Shown: positions 45,479 to 55,849 of the stretch, one piece after another
Position numbering within the stretch: the first letter of the stretch is position 1
How the letters are laid out: every line of letters starts with the position of its first letter
DNA from: Advenella alkanexedens
GTDB lineage: Bacteria > Pseudomonadota > Gammaproteobacteria > Burkholderiales > Burkholderiaceae_B
DNA: 64,000 nucleotides
NCBI RefSeq assembly: GCF_019132845.1
Contig: NZ_JAHSPR010000001.1
Location: forward strand, 310,001 to 374,000
Direction of reading: 5' to 3'
The notes under the pieces: model-generated
What the model was told of the DNA's origin: nothing
The model's input: only the letters and a program-made list of their open reading frames with translations
The model's database searches: none
Translations under genes and position numbers: made by a program

Positions 45479-48400
45479 ATGAAACGCATGTTATTTAATG
45501 CGACGCACCAAGAAGAACTACGCGTCGCGATTGTAGATGGGCAAAAACTCATCGACATCGACATCGAAACAGCAGGCCGGGAACAACGCAAAGGCAGCAT
45601 TTACAAAGCCGTCATCACCCGGATCGAACCCGGACTTGAGGCCTGCTTTGTCAACTACGGCCATGATCGTCACGGTTTCCTGCCCTTCAAGGAAGTGGCC
45701 CGCAGCTACTTCAAGGAAGGTATTGATGTCCGGGGCGCCCGCATCCAGGATGCCTTAAGTGAAGGCCAGGAACTCATCATCCAGGTCGAAAAAGAAGAGC
45801 GTGGCAACAAGGGCGCTGCCCTGACCACCTTTATTTCCCTGGCAGGCCGTTACCTGGTCCTGATGCCCAACAACCCGCGTGGCGGTGGTGTTTCACGCCG
45901 CATTGAAGGTGAGGAGCGCCAGGAACTGCGTGAAGCCATGGACCAGCTTGACCTGCCCGCTGGCATGAGCATGATCGCCCGCACGGCAGGGATCGGCCGT
46001 TCGGTTGCCGAACTGGAATGGGACCTGAAGTACCTGCTGCAATTATGGAACGCCATCGATTCTGCCGCCAAGGAATATCCTGCGCCGGTTCTGATTTATC
46101 AGGAATCCAGTCTGGTCATTCGCGCCATCCGCGACTACTTCTCACCCGACATCAGCGAAATCCTCATCGACACCGATGCGATTACCGACCAGGCTGTCGC
46201 CTTCATGAAAGACGTTATGCCCGATAACGTCAATCGCGTCAAACGCTACCGTGACGATATCCCCCTGTTCTCCCGCTTCCAGATCGAACATCAGATTGAA
46301 ACCGCCTATTCCCGTACGGTACAGCTTCCGTCTGGCGGCGCGATTGTGATTGATCACACAGAAGCCCTGGTGGCCATCGATGTCAACTCGGCCCGCTCCA
46401 CCCGCGGTACCGACATCGAGGAAACCGCCTTGCGCACCAACCTTGAGGCAGCCGAAGAGGCAGCCCGCCAATTGCGTCTGCGCGACTTGGGTGGCCTGAT
46501 CGTTATCGACTTCATCGATATGGAAGACAGCAAGAACCAGCGCGCGATTGAACAAAAATTGCGTGACGCCCTGCACTTTGACCGGGCTCGCGTCCAAATG
46601 GGCAAAATCTCGCGTTTTGGCCTTATGGAACTGTCACGCCAGCGCCTGCGCCCGTCCCTGAACGAAGGTTCACACATTACCTGCCCGCGCTGTAACGGCA
46701 CCGGTGTTATCCGTGACGTGGAATCCAGTGCCCTGAATATCCTGCGCCTGCTGCAGGAAGAAGCCATGAAAGACAACACGGCAGCCCTGCATGTCCAGTT
46801 GCCGGTAGAAGTGGCCACTTACCTGATGAATGAAAAGCGGTCCGACATTGTCAAAATGGAATCCCGCCTTAAAATCAACGTGGTGCTTATTCCCAACAAG
46901 CACCTGGAAACCCCTCATCATCATATCGAACGCATTCGTTACGATGACAATCGCCTTGATGAACCCAAAACCAGCATTGACCTGATTGAACAGCCCAGCA
47001 CCATCGTGACCTGGGAGTCCAGTACGGAAAAAGCCGTTCATAACGAACGTCCCGAAGCCCTGGTCAAGAGTATTTCACGTGACCAGCCTGCACCGATCGT
47101 TCCGGCCCCCAAAACAGAACCTTTAACCCCCGCTCCGCAGCCTGGTTTATTCAAACGCCTGCTAAGCTGGTTTGCCGGCGAAAAAGCGGTAGCGCCCGAA
47201 GCCGAACCAGCCAAAGAAGACAAGCCACGTCAGGCAAGCCGTGGTAAAACCGGCCAACGCAACGAGCGCAACACCGGCCGTAACCGCCGCAACACGGAAA
47301 AACGCCCCGAGGCCGCTGAAACCGAAGAAGACAAGCGTCGTAATCCTCGCGCGGCAAAACCACGCGCACAGGATAACCGCAACAAAGAACGCGACGCCAA
47401 GGCCACACCGGCAGAAATCGTGAACGATACCGATAGCAGTCCATCTGCCGATGAAAACAGTCCACGCTCACGCAGCCGTCGCAGTCGCACCCGTAACCGT
47501 CGTGAAAACACAAACGACAGCAAAGAACAGAACCTGAACCAGGGCACTGACATTCCTGAAAGTGCAGGCGATGAAATCGCGGTCAAACAGCGTCCGGCCC
47601 GAGTGAAAGCCGAACCGGAAGTCGTTCAGGAAACTGACGGCACCCCCTTCACCGCCGCAACTGCTGTGGTCGCCACCATGGCTGCCCTGCCCGCTACCGA
47701 AGCTACTGAAGAAACGGCTGGCGAAGAGCTGGCAGACAACGCCACCGCATTCGATGAGGAAACCGGTGAAGCGCTTGATCCAAACAAACGCCGTCGTCCA
47801 CGCCGTCGCAGCCGTCGCACCCGTCGCCCGGCCGATGAACAGGGAAGCACAGAAAACACATCGGCACCTGCTGCTTTTGTGCCGAACGAAGTGCTTTTGG
47901 CCGAAGCGGAAAGCCTTTCCCAACAAGCCCCAGAGGCAGCACCAGCCGCCAAAGTGGAGCCCGTGCAAGACAGCGTGACTGAAACCATGCAGGAAGCCCC
48001 GGTAACAGCTACAGCGCCCGAGGCACAGGCTGAAGAAGCCGTTTTGGCCAGCCCTGCGCAGGCAGAGCCTGTGGCAAGCCCGTCTTCTGAATCTGCCCCT
48101 GTCGCCAGGACTGAAACGATTGAAACGGAAAAAACCGAATCAATGCCCGTCACCCAGACAGAACCCACGGCGTCTGCCGCAGATGACTCAACAGCCATCA
48201 ACAGCCAGCCTGTTTTGCCTGAAGAAACCAGCCAGCCGGCCACTGCCGAACCTGCCGTATCAGCCAGCGAGACAGCAGAACAGCCAGCTGCTACAGAAAC
48301 GCTACCTGAAAATGCCACTGATAACAGTGCGGCAATTGAAAGTACGCCAGCGCCTGTGGCAGAAACCGCCACTGAAGAAGTATCCAGCCCGGCAGTCGCC

Positions 48401-48655
48401 TCTGCAGAAAGCGAAACTGTCATAGAAAGCACTGAGGTCACACCGACACCAGTACAAACCGTGACATCCGTCTCCGCAACCGGTACACAAGCTTCACTTG
48501 AGGAAATTGCCTCCAGCACCGGCATGCAATGGGTTGAAACCAAAGCCAGTCTGATACAACCTGTGGAACTTCCCAAACCCAAATTGGGACGTGCCCGCAA
48601 AACGGTTGCAAAAACCGAAGAAGTCCCATTGGAAATAGTGGAAACCAAAAAATAA
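45479..48655 (+). CDS. rne: Ribonuclease E
   Basis: A 1058-residue essential endoribonuclease that starts mRNA decay and processes rRNA and tRNA. It has the S1 domain (about 37-120), the catalytic region with acids in [15 protein letters not shown] and [12 protein letters not shown], and the zinc-link cysteines 402 and 405 (CPRCNGTG) that join dimers. From about 515 the tail is disordered: first Arg/Lys-rich ([34 protein letters not shown]), then about 280 residues of Ala/Glu/Thr/Pro. A short segment near the end (GMQWVETK) looks conserved and may be a partner-binding motif. Confidence 0.95.
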   Translation: MKRMLFNATHQEELRVAIVDGQKLIDIDIETAGREQRKGSIYKAVITRIEPGLEACFVNYGHDRHGFLPFKEVARSYFKEGIDVRGARIQDALSEGQELIIQVEKEERGNKGAALTTFISLAGRYLVLMPNNPRGGGVSRRIEGEERQELREAMDQLDLPAGMSMIARTAGIGRSVAELEWDLKYLLQLWNAIDSAAKEYPAPVLIYQESSLVIRAIRDYFSPDISEILIDTDAITDQAVAFMKDVMPDNVNRVKRYRDDIPLFSRFQIEHQIETAYSRTVQLPSGGAIVIDHTEALVAIDVNSARSTRGTDIEETALRTNLEAAEEAARQLRLRDLGGLIVIDFIDMEDSKNQRAIEQKLRDALHFDRARVQMGKISRFGLMELSRQRLRPSLNEGSHITCPRCNGTGVIRDVESSALNILRLLQEEAMKDNTAALHVQLPVEVATYLMNEKRSDIVKMESRLKINVVLIPNKHLETPHHHIERIRYDDNRLDEPKTSIDLIEQPSTIVTWESSTEKAVHNERPEALVKSISRDQPAPIVPAPKTEPLTPAPQPGLFKRLLSWFAGEKAVAPEAEPAKEDKPRQASRGKTGQRNERNTGRNRRNTEKRPEAAETEEDKRRNPRAAKPRAQDNRNKERDAKATPAEIVNDTDSSPSADENSPRSRSRRSRTRNRRENTNDSKEQNLNQGTDIPESAGDEIAVKQRPARVKAEPEVVQETDGTPFTAATAVVATMAALPATEATEETAGEELADNATAFDEETGEALDPNKRRRPRRRSRRTRRPADEQGSTENTSAPAAFVPNEVLLAEAESLSQQAPEAAPAAKVEPVQDSVTETMQEAPVTATAPEAQAEEAVLASPAQAEPVASPSSESAPVARTETIETEKTESMPVTQTEPTASAADDSTAINSQPVLPEETSQPATAEPAVSASETAEQPAATETLPENATDNSAAIESTPAPVAETATEEVSSPAVASAESETVIESTEVTPTPVQTVTSVSATGTQASLEEIASSTGMQWVETKASLIQPVELPKPKLGRARKTVAKTEEVPLEIVETKK

Positions 48656-48679
48656 GTTTCCTTGACTTCAAGGCCTAAA

Positions 48680-48714
48680 AAAAGCCCCTGGAAAACCCAA
48701 TTCCAGGGGCTTTT
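48680..48714 (+). terminator. Terminator of rne
   Basis: A perfect 14-base stem, AAAAGCCCCTGGAA with TTCCAGGGGCTTTT, and a seven-base loop. The A run on the left would also suit the converging Bug gene that ends at 48820. Confidence 0.88.
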
Positions 48715-48819
48715 GACTGCTGGACGCCTTCTTAAGACTTGCCCATTGCCTGTGACCTAAAAATACTCAATATTGTCCGCCCTGACAAGAACAAGAGCGG
48801 ACAATAAGCTTGCATAACC

Positions 48820-49785
48820 TCAATCCAGCGTGATATTACCTGCCTGAATGACTTTGGCCCAGTCTTCACGTTCTTTATCCGAGTAGGCCTTGAACTGCTC
48901 GGCTGTCATGGGCATGGTTTCAATACCCATACCGTTGATTTTTTCAACCAGTTCAGGATCTTCCAGGGTAAGCAGCAAATCGGCAGATACTTTATCGACG
49001 ACTTCCTTTGGCAAACCGGCGGGGCCCACCAGACCCTGCCAGGCGTAAGCTACAAAATCACCCACACCTGCTTCGCCCATGGTAGGCACATCAGGAAGCA
49101 CAGCAGCCAGACGTTCAGGTACCGCCACAGCCAGCACACGAACCTTGCCTGCCTTAATATTAGGCAAACCGGACCCCAGATCGGCAAACATCAGGTCTAC
49201 CCGTCCGCCAATCAAATCCTGCAAGGCAGGTGCTGCCCCCCGGTATGGGACATGCAAAATATCGGTATTGGTCTGCTGTTTAAAACGTTCCAGCGCCAGA
49301 TGGTGTGGAGAACCGGCACCTGCCGAACTGGCCGACAGTTTACCTGGCTCTTTACGTGCAGCCTCAATCAAATCATCCAGTTTCTGATAAGGTGAGTCAG
49401 CCGGAACCGCCAACACTAACGGAAAACGGGCCAAACCACCAAGATAGGTGAATTTGCCGGGATCGTAAGTTAACTGCTTGTACAGCGACGGGTTAAACGC
49501 CAGGGTACCGGAATCGGCCGTACCAATCACATAACCGCTTGGGTCGGCATTGGCCACAGCCGTTGCACCAATACTGGTACCACCACCGGGACGATTTTCA
49601 ATAACCAGCTGTTTGCCCAGATGTTTTTCAAGATTCATGGCAACCGTACGGGCGATCACATCAGTGCCACCACCGGCTGGGTAAGGCACCACCCAGCGGA
49701 TGGGCTGCTCGGGCCAGGCAGCATGCGCCACGCCTGCCACACCCATCGCGCCAACTATAAATACTTTACTGATCGCTTTAAACAC
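48820..49785 (-). CDS. Bug/TctC-family periplasmic solute-binding protein
   Basis: A 321-residue receptor of the tripartite tricarboxylate transporter family, very numerous in Alcaligenaceae. The start is GTG 49785, with AAGGAG six bases before; the in-frame ATG at 49833 gives a poor signal peptide. The signal peptide ends in AHA, followed by the family opening WPEQPIRWVVPYPAGGGTD. The ligand is usually a carboxylate and cannot be named. No TctA/TctB permease genes are adjacent. A relic of the hydroxylase promoter lies upstream on the same strand, so the two may be co-regulated. Confidence 0.92.
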   Translation of the reverse strand: MFKAISKVFIVGAMGVAGVAHAAWPEQPIRWVVPYPAGGGTDVIARTVAMNLEKHLGKQLVIENRPGGGTSIGATAVANADPSGYVIGTADSGTLAFNPSLYKQLTYDPGKFTYLGGLARFPLVLAVPADSPYQKLDDLIEAARKEPGKLSASSAGAGSPHHLALERFKQQTNTDILHVPYRGAAPALQDLIGGRVDLMFADLGSGLPNIKAGKVRVLAVAVPERLAAVLPDVPTMGEAGVGDFVAYAWQGLVGPAGLPKEVVDKVSADLLLTLEDPELVEKINGMGIETMPMTAEQFKAYSDKEREDWAKVIQAGNITLD

Positions 49786-50017
49786 TTTTATCTCCTTCCA
49801 TCGAATAAACAAAAAAATTTTCATTGACGGCACCTGCCTCAGTATTCAGGTAACAGTCAATCGCATGCAGCCAGAAGAAGACAAGACTTCCCCTGTCGGA
49901 AAAAGGCCGACATGCTTGAAATAATCGGGTTGTGATTTATAACCGTATCATCATGGCCAATAAGTCTTCACTTACTGCAATGAGTTTTATCTGTTCCTGT
50001 TGCGAAAGCCCTGCGCT
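49786..50017. other. Leader region upstream of the Bug gene
   Basis: About 230 bases between the Bug start and the relic regulatory block. On the minus strand a 13-codon ORF (49987-50028) starts at the relic hydroxylase ATG and stops at once. No other gene or strong hairpin was seen. Confidence 0.5.
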
Positions 50018-50183
50018 GGCATATGCATGTGTCTCCATATCAAAGTGTGATAGATGTTATGGCTTTTTATAATAATGCCCGTTTTTACGTGCTTACACTA
50101 GCAATCATTTTAGTTGTGAAAGCAACTATATTCAAGCGTTTTTTGATCTATATTAATAATTATTAAATTTTCACTGGATTTTA
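50018..50183 (-). pseudogene. Relic of a second marR/hydroxylase junction
   Basis: This block is collinear with 52130-52297: it has the end of marR (codons for K-I-Q, then TGA), the intergenic operator region, the ribosome site (GGAGACA) and the start codon followed by codons for His. Key landmarks keep the same spacing (29 bases from CTGG to GATCT in both copies; 77 and 78 bases between GTCTCC and TTTTAGTTG). The hydroxylase frame stops after 13 codons. Confidence 0.75.
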
Positions 50184-50190
50184 TAAGGAT

Positions 50191-50231
50191 AAAAAAACAC
50201 CTGCCCGGCCTGTTTTAAGGCCGGGCAGGTG
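50191..50231 (-). terminator. Terminator of the hydroxylase-DUF2783 operon
   Basis: A perfect 14-base stem (50198-50211 with 50218-50231) rich in GC with a six-base loop; on the minus strand it runs into seven T's. It lies 19 bases after the DUF2783 stop and just before the relic block. Confidence 0.9.
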
Positions 50232-50249
50232 GTATTCCCATGCATTTAT

Positions 50250-50432
50250 TTATGCTTCAAAAACCAGTGCCTCATTTATAAGGCGGCAAATCAGTTCAGC
50301 ATCCTTAATTTCATTGCTTAACAACAAAACCAGTTTGGTCAGGAACAGGCTGCGTTTTTCTTCGGGTAACTTGTCAATGGCAAATGACAGGTTATCGTAT
50401 ACTTTCTCAAGGCTCAGGATATCAATACTCAT
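50250..50432 (-). CDS. DUF2783 family small protein
   Basis: A 60-residue protein matching the DUF2783 layout: a central helix LFLTKLVLLLSNEIKDAELICRL near 29-51 fits the family core (LNArLvLLLAnhIGD). Its role is not established; such proteins accompany FAD-dependent aromatic hydroxylases in Burkholderiales. It follows the hydroxylase by 13 bases and is probably its partner or stability factor (inference). Confidence 0.8.
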   Translation of the reverse strand: MSIDILSLEKVYDNLSFAIDKLPEEKRSLFLTKLVLLLSNEIKDAELICRLINEALVFEA

Positions 50433-50445
50433 TTTTCATTCCTCC

Positions 50446-52140
50446 TCAGGCAGATTTTTTAATGAATTTCTGGAACGCGTTTTCCAGGGAGCCCGGTACG
50501 TATTGTTTCCAGCGGCCGCAAATATGATGATCGGGACGAACCAGATACACCTGGCCCTGGCTGGCCCCATAGCGGTTTTGCAGCAATTGCGCATCCACCT
50601 TGAAGGTTTTACCGGCACCGGCGGTAACCGTATTTTCAGAAGACAGGACAATGACCTTGACAGGCACACCCTGCGCCTTAAGATCATTGACTTCTTTTTG
50701 CAATGAATCAGGCAGGCTGGCTTCGTTGCTAAAGTAAATAATATTGAAGTCCAGCCCCAATTCGTCATACAGATACTGTTGATCGGATAATTTCAGATTA
50801 GGAAGGGGCGCGCCATTTTCCAGCTCTGGCAGCATATCCTGATTATCATCGCCAATACTGTTAACCGGAGAAGAACGGTACACGTGGGCACGCGACGTTC
50901 TCCAGTGAAACAGCGGACGAACGAATTCATGCTTCAGGGACAGGGACAGTGTGGCATCACGCAACAAACGGAAACCATCGGTGGGGGGGGCCATGAAACG
51001 GGTGCTTTTGCCCGCTTCATCAATAATTTCCATGGCTGCGCCAACACGGTCATGGGTATAAGAATGAAGCAAATAAGAAGAGCCCCAACCTTTAATGGTG
51101 GCCACCAGCTTCCAGCATAAATCCATCACATCCTGAAAACCGGTATTGGCACCACGCACCCCAAAGATGGGGAGCATATGGGCCGAATCACCGGCAAACA
51201 AAATACGGTTGTGGATGTATTCAGGCAAGGTAAGCGCACGGGCGGAATACACCGAATACCAGTCAAGCTCCCATTGTTTGCCTTCATATCCCATCATTTT
51301 CAGCTGGGCATTGACCGCGTGGGTAATGTTTTTCAGATCCAGCGCCTCTTCATTGGACACATGGGCCGGCAATTGATAATCAAAACGCCAGATATTGTCG
51401 GGTTCCTTGTGCAGCAAAATGGTATTGCCCGGGTTCCAGTCAGGTGAAAAGTAAGCCAGGCGCTCGGTAGGCAAAGGCAGATCAATGCGGATATCCACAA
51501 TCACAAAACGCCCCTCGTAGCTATTGCCCTCCATATTCAGACCCATACTTTGGCGCACACTTGAGCGGGCCCCGTCTGCGGCAATCAGCCATGGGGTTTT
51601 GTACGAATACTCGCCTTCGGGGGTATCCACCACCAGGGTCACTTCATGGTTATCTTGTGAAAATGAAGTCAAATGATTACCCCAGCGCAATTCAATCAGT
51701 GGCTGCTTGGCGGCCTCTTCAACCAGATAGGTTTCCAGATAGTTTTGCTGCAAATTGTTCAGCGGTGGATAGCTGTCCTGGGGGTCTACCGGTGTTTCCA
51801 TACGGAAAACGCGCTCACCACAATAAAAAGAATTGCCGCTGGTCCAGGAAAGCGCTTTTTCCATGATTCGATCGGCCACACCGGCCACTTTCAGGATCTC
51901 CATGGAACGACGCGTATAAACCAGGCCGCGACTGCCTTCGGATACCTGCTGCTCGGATAACAACACGATGTTCTTGATGCCGTGTTTGGCCAGGATAAGC
52001 GAGGCAACCAGACCAATCGGCCCGCCGCCGACAATGGTGACTATTCCATTGGACTGGGCCGGATCAGACGGAAAAGTGTGTGGATAGACGGTGTATTCGT
52101 GATACAGGGATTTACGCGGAACAGTAACAGGCGTATGCAT
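50446..52140 (-). CDS. Class A FAD-dependent aromatic hydroxylase (MhpA/PheA-like)
   Basis: A 564-residue monooxygenase. The FAD-binding GGGPIGL is near 37-43, the DG motif is AADGARSSVRQ near 187, and the GD motif is LFAGDSAHMLPIFGVRGANTG near 310. A C-terminal thioredoxin-like domain (about 460-560) ends with YLVRPDHHICGRWKQ, as in phenol hydroxylase relatives. It should use NAD(P)H and O2 to hydroxylate an aromatic ring; the substrate is unknown. MarR upstream, DUF2783 downstream and the Bug gene suggest a small catabolic operon induced by its substrate. Confidence 0.88.
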   Translation of the reverse strand: MHTPVTVPRKSLYHEYTVYPHTFPSDPAQSNGIVTIVGGGPIGLVASLILAKHGIKNIVLLSEQQVSEGSRGLVYTRRSMEILKVAGVADRIMEKALSWTSGNSFYCGERVFRMETPVDPQDSYPPLNNLQQNYLETYLVEEAAKQPLIELRWGNHLTSFSQDNHEVTLVVDTPEGEYSYKTPWLIAADGARSSVRQSMGLNMEGNSYEGRFVIVDIRIDLPLPTERLAYFSPDWNPGNTILLHKEPDNIWRFDYQLPAHVSNEEALDLKNITHAVNAQLKMMGYEGKQWELDWYSVYSARALTLPEYIHNRILFAGDSAHMLPIFGVRGANTGFQDVMDLCWKLVATIKGWGSSYLLHSYTHDRVGAAMEIIDEAGKSTRFMAPPTDGFRLLRDATLSLSLKHEFVRPLFHWRTSRAHVYRSSPVNSIGDDNQDMLPELENGAPLPNLKLSDQQYLYDELGLDFNIIYFSNEASLPDSLQKEVNDLKAQGVPVKVIVLSSENTVTAGAGKTFKVDAQLLQNRYGASQGQVYLVRPDHHICGRWKQYVPGSLENAFQKFIKKSA

Positions 52141-52208
52141 AATGTCTCCATGAATGGAAAGTATTCAATTTTTGTTTATAAAAAATATGCAATACGTAGG
52201 GGTATTTG

Positions 52209-52250
52209 CATTTGCAACCAATTTTAGTTGCAAAAACAACCATTTTCAAG
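52209..52250 (-). promoter_or_regulatory. Candidate MarR operator before the hydroxylase
   Basis: A palindrome TTGCAAC-8-GTTGCAA lies at 52212-52233. It is overlapped on the right by GTTG-6-CAAC (52227-52240), which is also conserved in the relic copy (GTTG-TGAAAG-CAAC, from 50113). Its position about 70-130 bases before the hydroxylase start fits repression by the adjacent MarR protein. Confidence 0.55.
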
Positions 52251-52266
52251 CTTTTTTTGATCTGCG

Positions 52267-52710
52267 TTAATTGTTTTCCAGATTATGCTGGATTTTATTG
52301 ATCAAATTAAGCAAATTCTGTTGTTCTTCTGCCGATAAAGTCTTCATCGCAATGTCATTGCGATGCATAATAAGTGCCACCACTTCCTCATAGACCTGCT
52401 TTCCTTTTTCAGTCAGGGACAAGTCAAAAGCCCGGGCATCCTGTTTTTGCTGACGTTTTTCAATCAGGCCCTTGTCAACCAGGGAAACCACGGCACGGCT
52501 GCCCTGACTTTTATCAAGGTTGGCTTTTTTGGCTACCTGTACCACCGACAGCACTTTATTAAAACCAATCACGGCCAGCACCCTGCCCTCTGCTGAAGAA
52601 ATACGGACAGGCTCCAGGTCAGTATAGTCTGCATGTCTGTCAATTAATTTAGCCAGGGAATGCAATTTATAGGTAAGAGAATTTTCAAGATTAAATGAAT
52701 CAGCCGACAT
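52267..52710 (-). CDS. MarR family transcriptional regulator
   Basis: A 147-residue winged helix-turn-helix protein: ITEKGKQ-like wing (LTEKGKQVYEEVV) and recognition helix region VVQVAKKANLDKSQGSRAVVSL. MarR proteins repress adjacent catabolic genes until an aromatic ligand binds. It lies 126 bases upstream of the hydroxylase on the same strand, with a palindrome in between. Confidence 0.9.
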   Translation of the reverse strand: MSADSFNLENSLTYKLHSLAKLIDRHADYTDLEPVRISSAEGRVLAVIGFNKVLSVVQVAKKANLDKSQGSRAVVSLVDKGLIEKRQQKQDARAFDLSLTEKGKQVYEEVVALIMHRNDIAMKTLSAEEQQNLLNLINKIQHNLENN

Positions 52711-52869
52711 TTTATTTTTGACCTGAATAATTAAATTGTCATTATTCTATCAGCCATTATGGCAATTCCATGTTTTTTATGCAAACAACCCCGACCATAC
52801 TCATACAGCCAGGGTTGTAAAATATCGAAATATCATGGCAAAGGGCCCCAAAAGCCCCACCAACATTAT

Positions 52870-53745
52870 TTATGCCGACAAGGCTTCATTGGACTGACGG
52901 GTCAGTAAAGCCATCAGGCGGGCCAGCTCTTCACGCAAGTCGTGACGATTGACCACCATATCGACTGCTCCTTTTTCCAGCAGGAATTCGGCACGCTGGA
53001 AACCTTCAGGCAATTGCTCACGGACGGTCTGCTCAATCACCCGGGGACCGGCAAAACCGATAAGCGCCTTGGGTTCGGCAATGACCACATCACCCATAAA
53101 GGCAAAACTGGCGGATACCCCACCCATGGTTGGATCAGTCAGCACACTGATAAACGGCAAACCTTCAGCGGAAAGGCGGGTCAGCATGGCATTGGTCTTG
53201 GCCATTTGCATAAGTGAAAACAGGCTTTCCTGCATCCGCGCACCACCCGATGCTGACACACAGACAAACGGGGTGCGGTTTTCTATGGCGGCCTTCACAC
53301 CGCGCACAAAGCGTTCGCCTACCACCGAACCCATTGATCCACCCATGAAGTTGAACTCGAAACAGGCAAGCGTTACCGGCAAAGACATGATTGAACCGCT
53401 CATGACGACCAAGGCATCGGTTTCGTTGGTTAATTTTGTGGCTTCAGCCAAACGCTCGGGATATTTGCGACTGTCCTTGAATTTGAGGGGATCGGTTGAA
53501 CGAACCTGATCACCAATTTCAACCCGCCCTTCCGCATCAAGCAGGGAGTCGATGCGCGCGCGCGCACTTAATCGCATATGATGGTCGCACTTGGGGCAAA
53601 CATTCAGGGCCCGTACCAGATCTTCCTTATACAAGGCAGTCTCGCAAGAAGGGCATTTGACCCATACGCCCTCGGGAACACGCCGTGCACCCGAATCGGA
53701 CTTCTTGTTGATACGGGGGGGGAGAATTTTATCGAGCCAACTCAT
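52870..53745 (-). CDS. accD: Acetyl-CoA carboxylase carboxyltransferase subunit beta
   Basis: A 291-residue subunit that, with AccA, transfers carboxyl from biotin to acetyl-CoA to give malonyl-CoA. An N-terminal zinc ribbon has Cys31, 34, 50 and 53; the carboxyltransferase core includes [20 protein letters not shown] and [13 protein letters not shown]. The start overlaps the trpA stop (TAATG). The trpB-trpA-accD order is common in proteobacteria. Confidence 0.96.
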   Translation of the reverse strand: MSWLDKILPPRINKKSDSGARRVPEGVWVKCPSCETALYKEDLVRALNVCPKCDHHMRLSARARIDSLLDAEGRVEIGDQVRSTDPLKFKDSRKYPERLAEATKLTNETDALVVMSGSIMSLPVTLACFEFNFMGGSMGSVVGERFVRGVKAAIENRTPFVCVSASGGARMQESLFSLMQMAKTNAMLTRLSAEGLPFISVLTDPTMGGVSASFAFMGDVVIAEPKALIGFAGPRVIEQTVREQLPEGFQRAEFLLEKGAVDMVVNRHDLREELARLMALLTRQSNEALSA

Positions 53746-54584
53746 TATTTATCCTTGTTTTGAACCTTGTCGAGCGCTTCACGTACGCCCTTGAGCCATT
53801 CGCTTGCTGCAGCAACGGCCACTTCGGTGACCTGATCTTCGGGCTTGCCAGCAATCGCCTGTTCCATGGTTTCGATGATTTTACTGCCAATCACAACGGC
53901 ATCGGCCACTTGGGCAATTTTCGCGGCACTTTCGGCATCACGAATGCCAAAACCGACACCCACCGGAATTTTTACGTGTTTTTTGATATCACGCACACGT
54001 TGCTGGACATCTTCCACATTGAGTGCCCCCGAACCGGTCACGCCACGTAAAGACACATAATACACATAGCCTTCGGCCACTTGGCCCACTGACTGGATGC
54101 GGGCTTCGGTGGAGGTGGGTGCCAATAGAAAAATCGGAGAAATACCCTTTTCTTTCAGCATCCCGGTAAATTCATCAAATTCCTCGGGCGGATAGTCTAC
54201 CACCAATACGCCGTCCACACCTGCGATAGCGGCTTTTTCCGCAAAAACAGCCCTGCCCATGGCTTCAATAGGGTTGGCGTACCCCATCAACACAATGGGC
54301 GTTTCGTTATTGAGCTGACGGAACTCGCTGACAATATCCAGAACCCGTGACAGGCCAACTCCCTTGGCAATGGCTCGCTCAGCAGCCCGCTGGATAACCG
54401 GACCATCGGCCATGGGATCGGAAAAAGGCACGCCCAGTTCGATAATGTCAGCCCCGGCCTCTGCCAGACTGTGCATTAATGCCAGTGTGGCTTGTGGACT
54501 GGGATCTCCAGTGGTTATGTAAGGAATCAGGGCTGCGCGTTGCCCTGCCTTTGCAAATGCATTGTCAATTCTATTTAAAGCCAT
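53745..54584 (-). CDS. trpA: Tryptophan synthase alpha chain
   Basis: A 279-residue TIM barrel that cleaves indole-3-glycerol phosphate and channels indole to TrpB. Catalytic Glu49 is in [16 protein letters not shown], with Asp60 of the other key acid region nearby in that motif. [12 protein letters not shown] carries phosphate-binding residues. It lies 12 bases after trpB. Confidence 0.96.
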   Translation of the reverse strand: MALNRIDNAFAKAGQRAALIPYITTGDPSPQATLALMHSLAEAGADIIELGVPFSDPMADGPVIQRAAERAIAKGVGLSRVLDIVSEFRQLNNETPIVLMGYANPIEAMGRAVFAEKAAIAGVDGVLVVDYPPEEFDEFTGMLKEKGISPIFLLAPTSTEARIQSVGQVAEGYVYYVSLRGVTGSGALNVEDVQQRVRDIKKHVKIPVGVGFGIRDAESAAKIAQVADAVVIGSKIIETMEQAIAGKPEDQVTEVAVAAASEWLKGVREALDKVQNKDK

Positions 54585-54596
54585 TATTGTTTTCCT

Positions 54597-55796
54597 TTAC
54601 AGCTCGATTCCGCTAAATTCAGCCACAGTATGCATATCCTTGTCACCACGGCCTGACAGGTTGACCAGAATGATCCTGTCGGCAGGCAAAGTGGGAGCCA
54701 GCTGGGCGGCATACGCCAGGGCATGGGAGGATTCAAGCGCGGGAATAATACCCTCAAAGCGGCAGCAATCATGAAACGCCTGCAGCGCCTGGGCATCATT
54801 GATGCTCTCATAGGAAACACGGCCGATTTCATGCAACCAGGCATGCTCGGGCCCCACACCGGGATAATCAAGACCTGCGGAAATGGAATGGGTTTCCTGC
54901 ACCTGCCCGTCTTCGTTTTGCATGACAAAGGTACGGTTACCATGCAATACGCCTACCTGGCCTGAATTGATGGATGCGGCGTTACGTGGCGTATCAAGAC
55001 CTTCGCCGGCGGCCTCAACGCCAATCAGCTTGACGTCTTCATAAGGGATATAGGGATAAAAAATACCCATGGCATTGGACCCCCCCCCTACGCAGGCAAC
55101 CACGTAGTCGGGCTGACGACCTGCATCTTTGGGCATTTGCTCAAGGCATTCTTCGCCAATGATTTTCTGGAAATCACGTACCATGGCCGGATAAGGATGC
55201 GGGCCGGCAACCGTACCGATGATATAAAAAGTGTCATCTATGTTGGTCACCCAATCGCGCATGGCTTCATTCAGCGCATCTTTGAGTGTTTTGGAGCCGG
55301 ACTCGACCGGCACGACAGTTGCACCCAGCAACTTCATGCGATAAACATTAAGGGCCTGACGGCGAACGTCCTCGGCCCCCATATACACCACGCACTCCAG
55401 ACCATAACGGGCCGCCACGGTTGCCGTGGCCACACCGTGCTGGCCGGCACCGGTTTCGGCAATAATGCGGGTTTTACCCATTTTACGGGCCAGAAGAATC
55501 TGGCCAATACAATTGTTAATTTTATGGGCACCCGTGTGATTCAGGTCTTCGCGCTTGAGCCATATCTGGGCACCACCGAGCAACCCGGACCAGCGCCTGG
55601 CATGGTAAACCGGGCTGGGACGACCCACAAAATGGGTCAGCTCATCATTATATTCAGCCACGAACTCGGGGTCATTCCGGTATTTTTCATAAGCTTCATT
55701 CAGTTCCTTGATGGCATGCATTAATGTTTCGGCAACAAAAACTCCGCCAAACCGGCCAAAGTGACCTTTCTCATCTGGGTAATTATAGGGTTTCAA
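54597..55796 (-). CDS. trpB: Tryptophan synthase beta chain
   Basis: A 399-residue PLP enzyme that joins indole and serine to give tryptophan. The Schiff-base lysine is Lys92 in [10 protein letters not shown]; the phosphate-binding loop is [10 protein letters not shown]. Full length and typical. trpF, often next to trpB, is not in the 53 bases before relA, so trp genes here are limited to trpBA. Confidence 0.97.
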   Translation of the reverse strand: MKPYNYPDEKGHFGRFGGVFVAETLMHAIKELNEAYEKYRNDPEFVAEYNDELTHFVGRPSPVYHARRWSGLLGGAQIWLKREDLNHTGAHKINNCIGQILLARKMGKTRIIAETGAGQHGVATATVAARYGLECVVYMGAEDVRRQALNVYRMKLLGATVVPVESGSKTLKDALNEAMRDWVTNIDDTFYIIGTVAGPHPYPAMVRDFQKIIGEECLEQMPKDAGRQPDYVVACVGGGSNAMGIFYPYIPYEDVKLIGVEAAGEGLDTPRNAASINSGQVGVLHGNRTFVMQNEDGQVQETHSISAGLDYPGVGPEHAWLHEIGRVSYESINDAQALQAFHDCCRFEGIIPALESSHALAYAAQLAPTLPADRIILVNLSGRGDKDMHTVAEFSGIEL

Positions 55797-55849
55797 AACG
55801 CCTCCTGCAGCGCATTCAATTATTTTATTTAACAGCCATTTTACTCAAT

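Noticed and set aside
48820-52710. The catabolic island as a transposon or integrative element
   Set aside because: The repeated blocks at 50018 and 52130 are explained by their match to regulatory and coding sequence; no transposase, integrase or target-site duplication is seen.
52800-52869. A GGGC/GCCC hairpin after accD as a terminator
   Set aside because: The stem is only four base pairs with a short T run; too weak to call.
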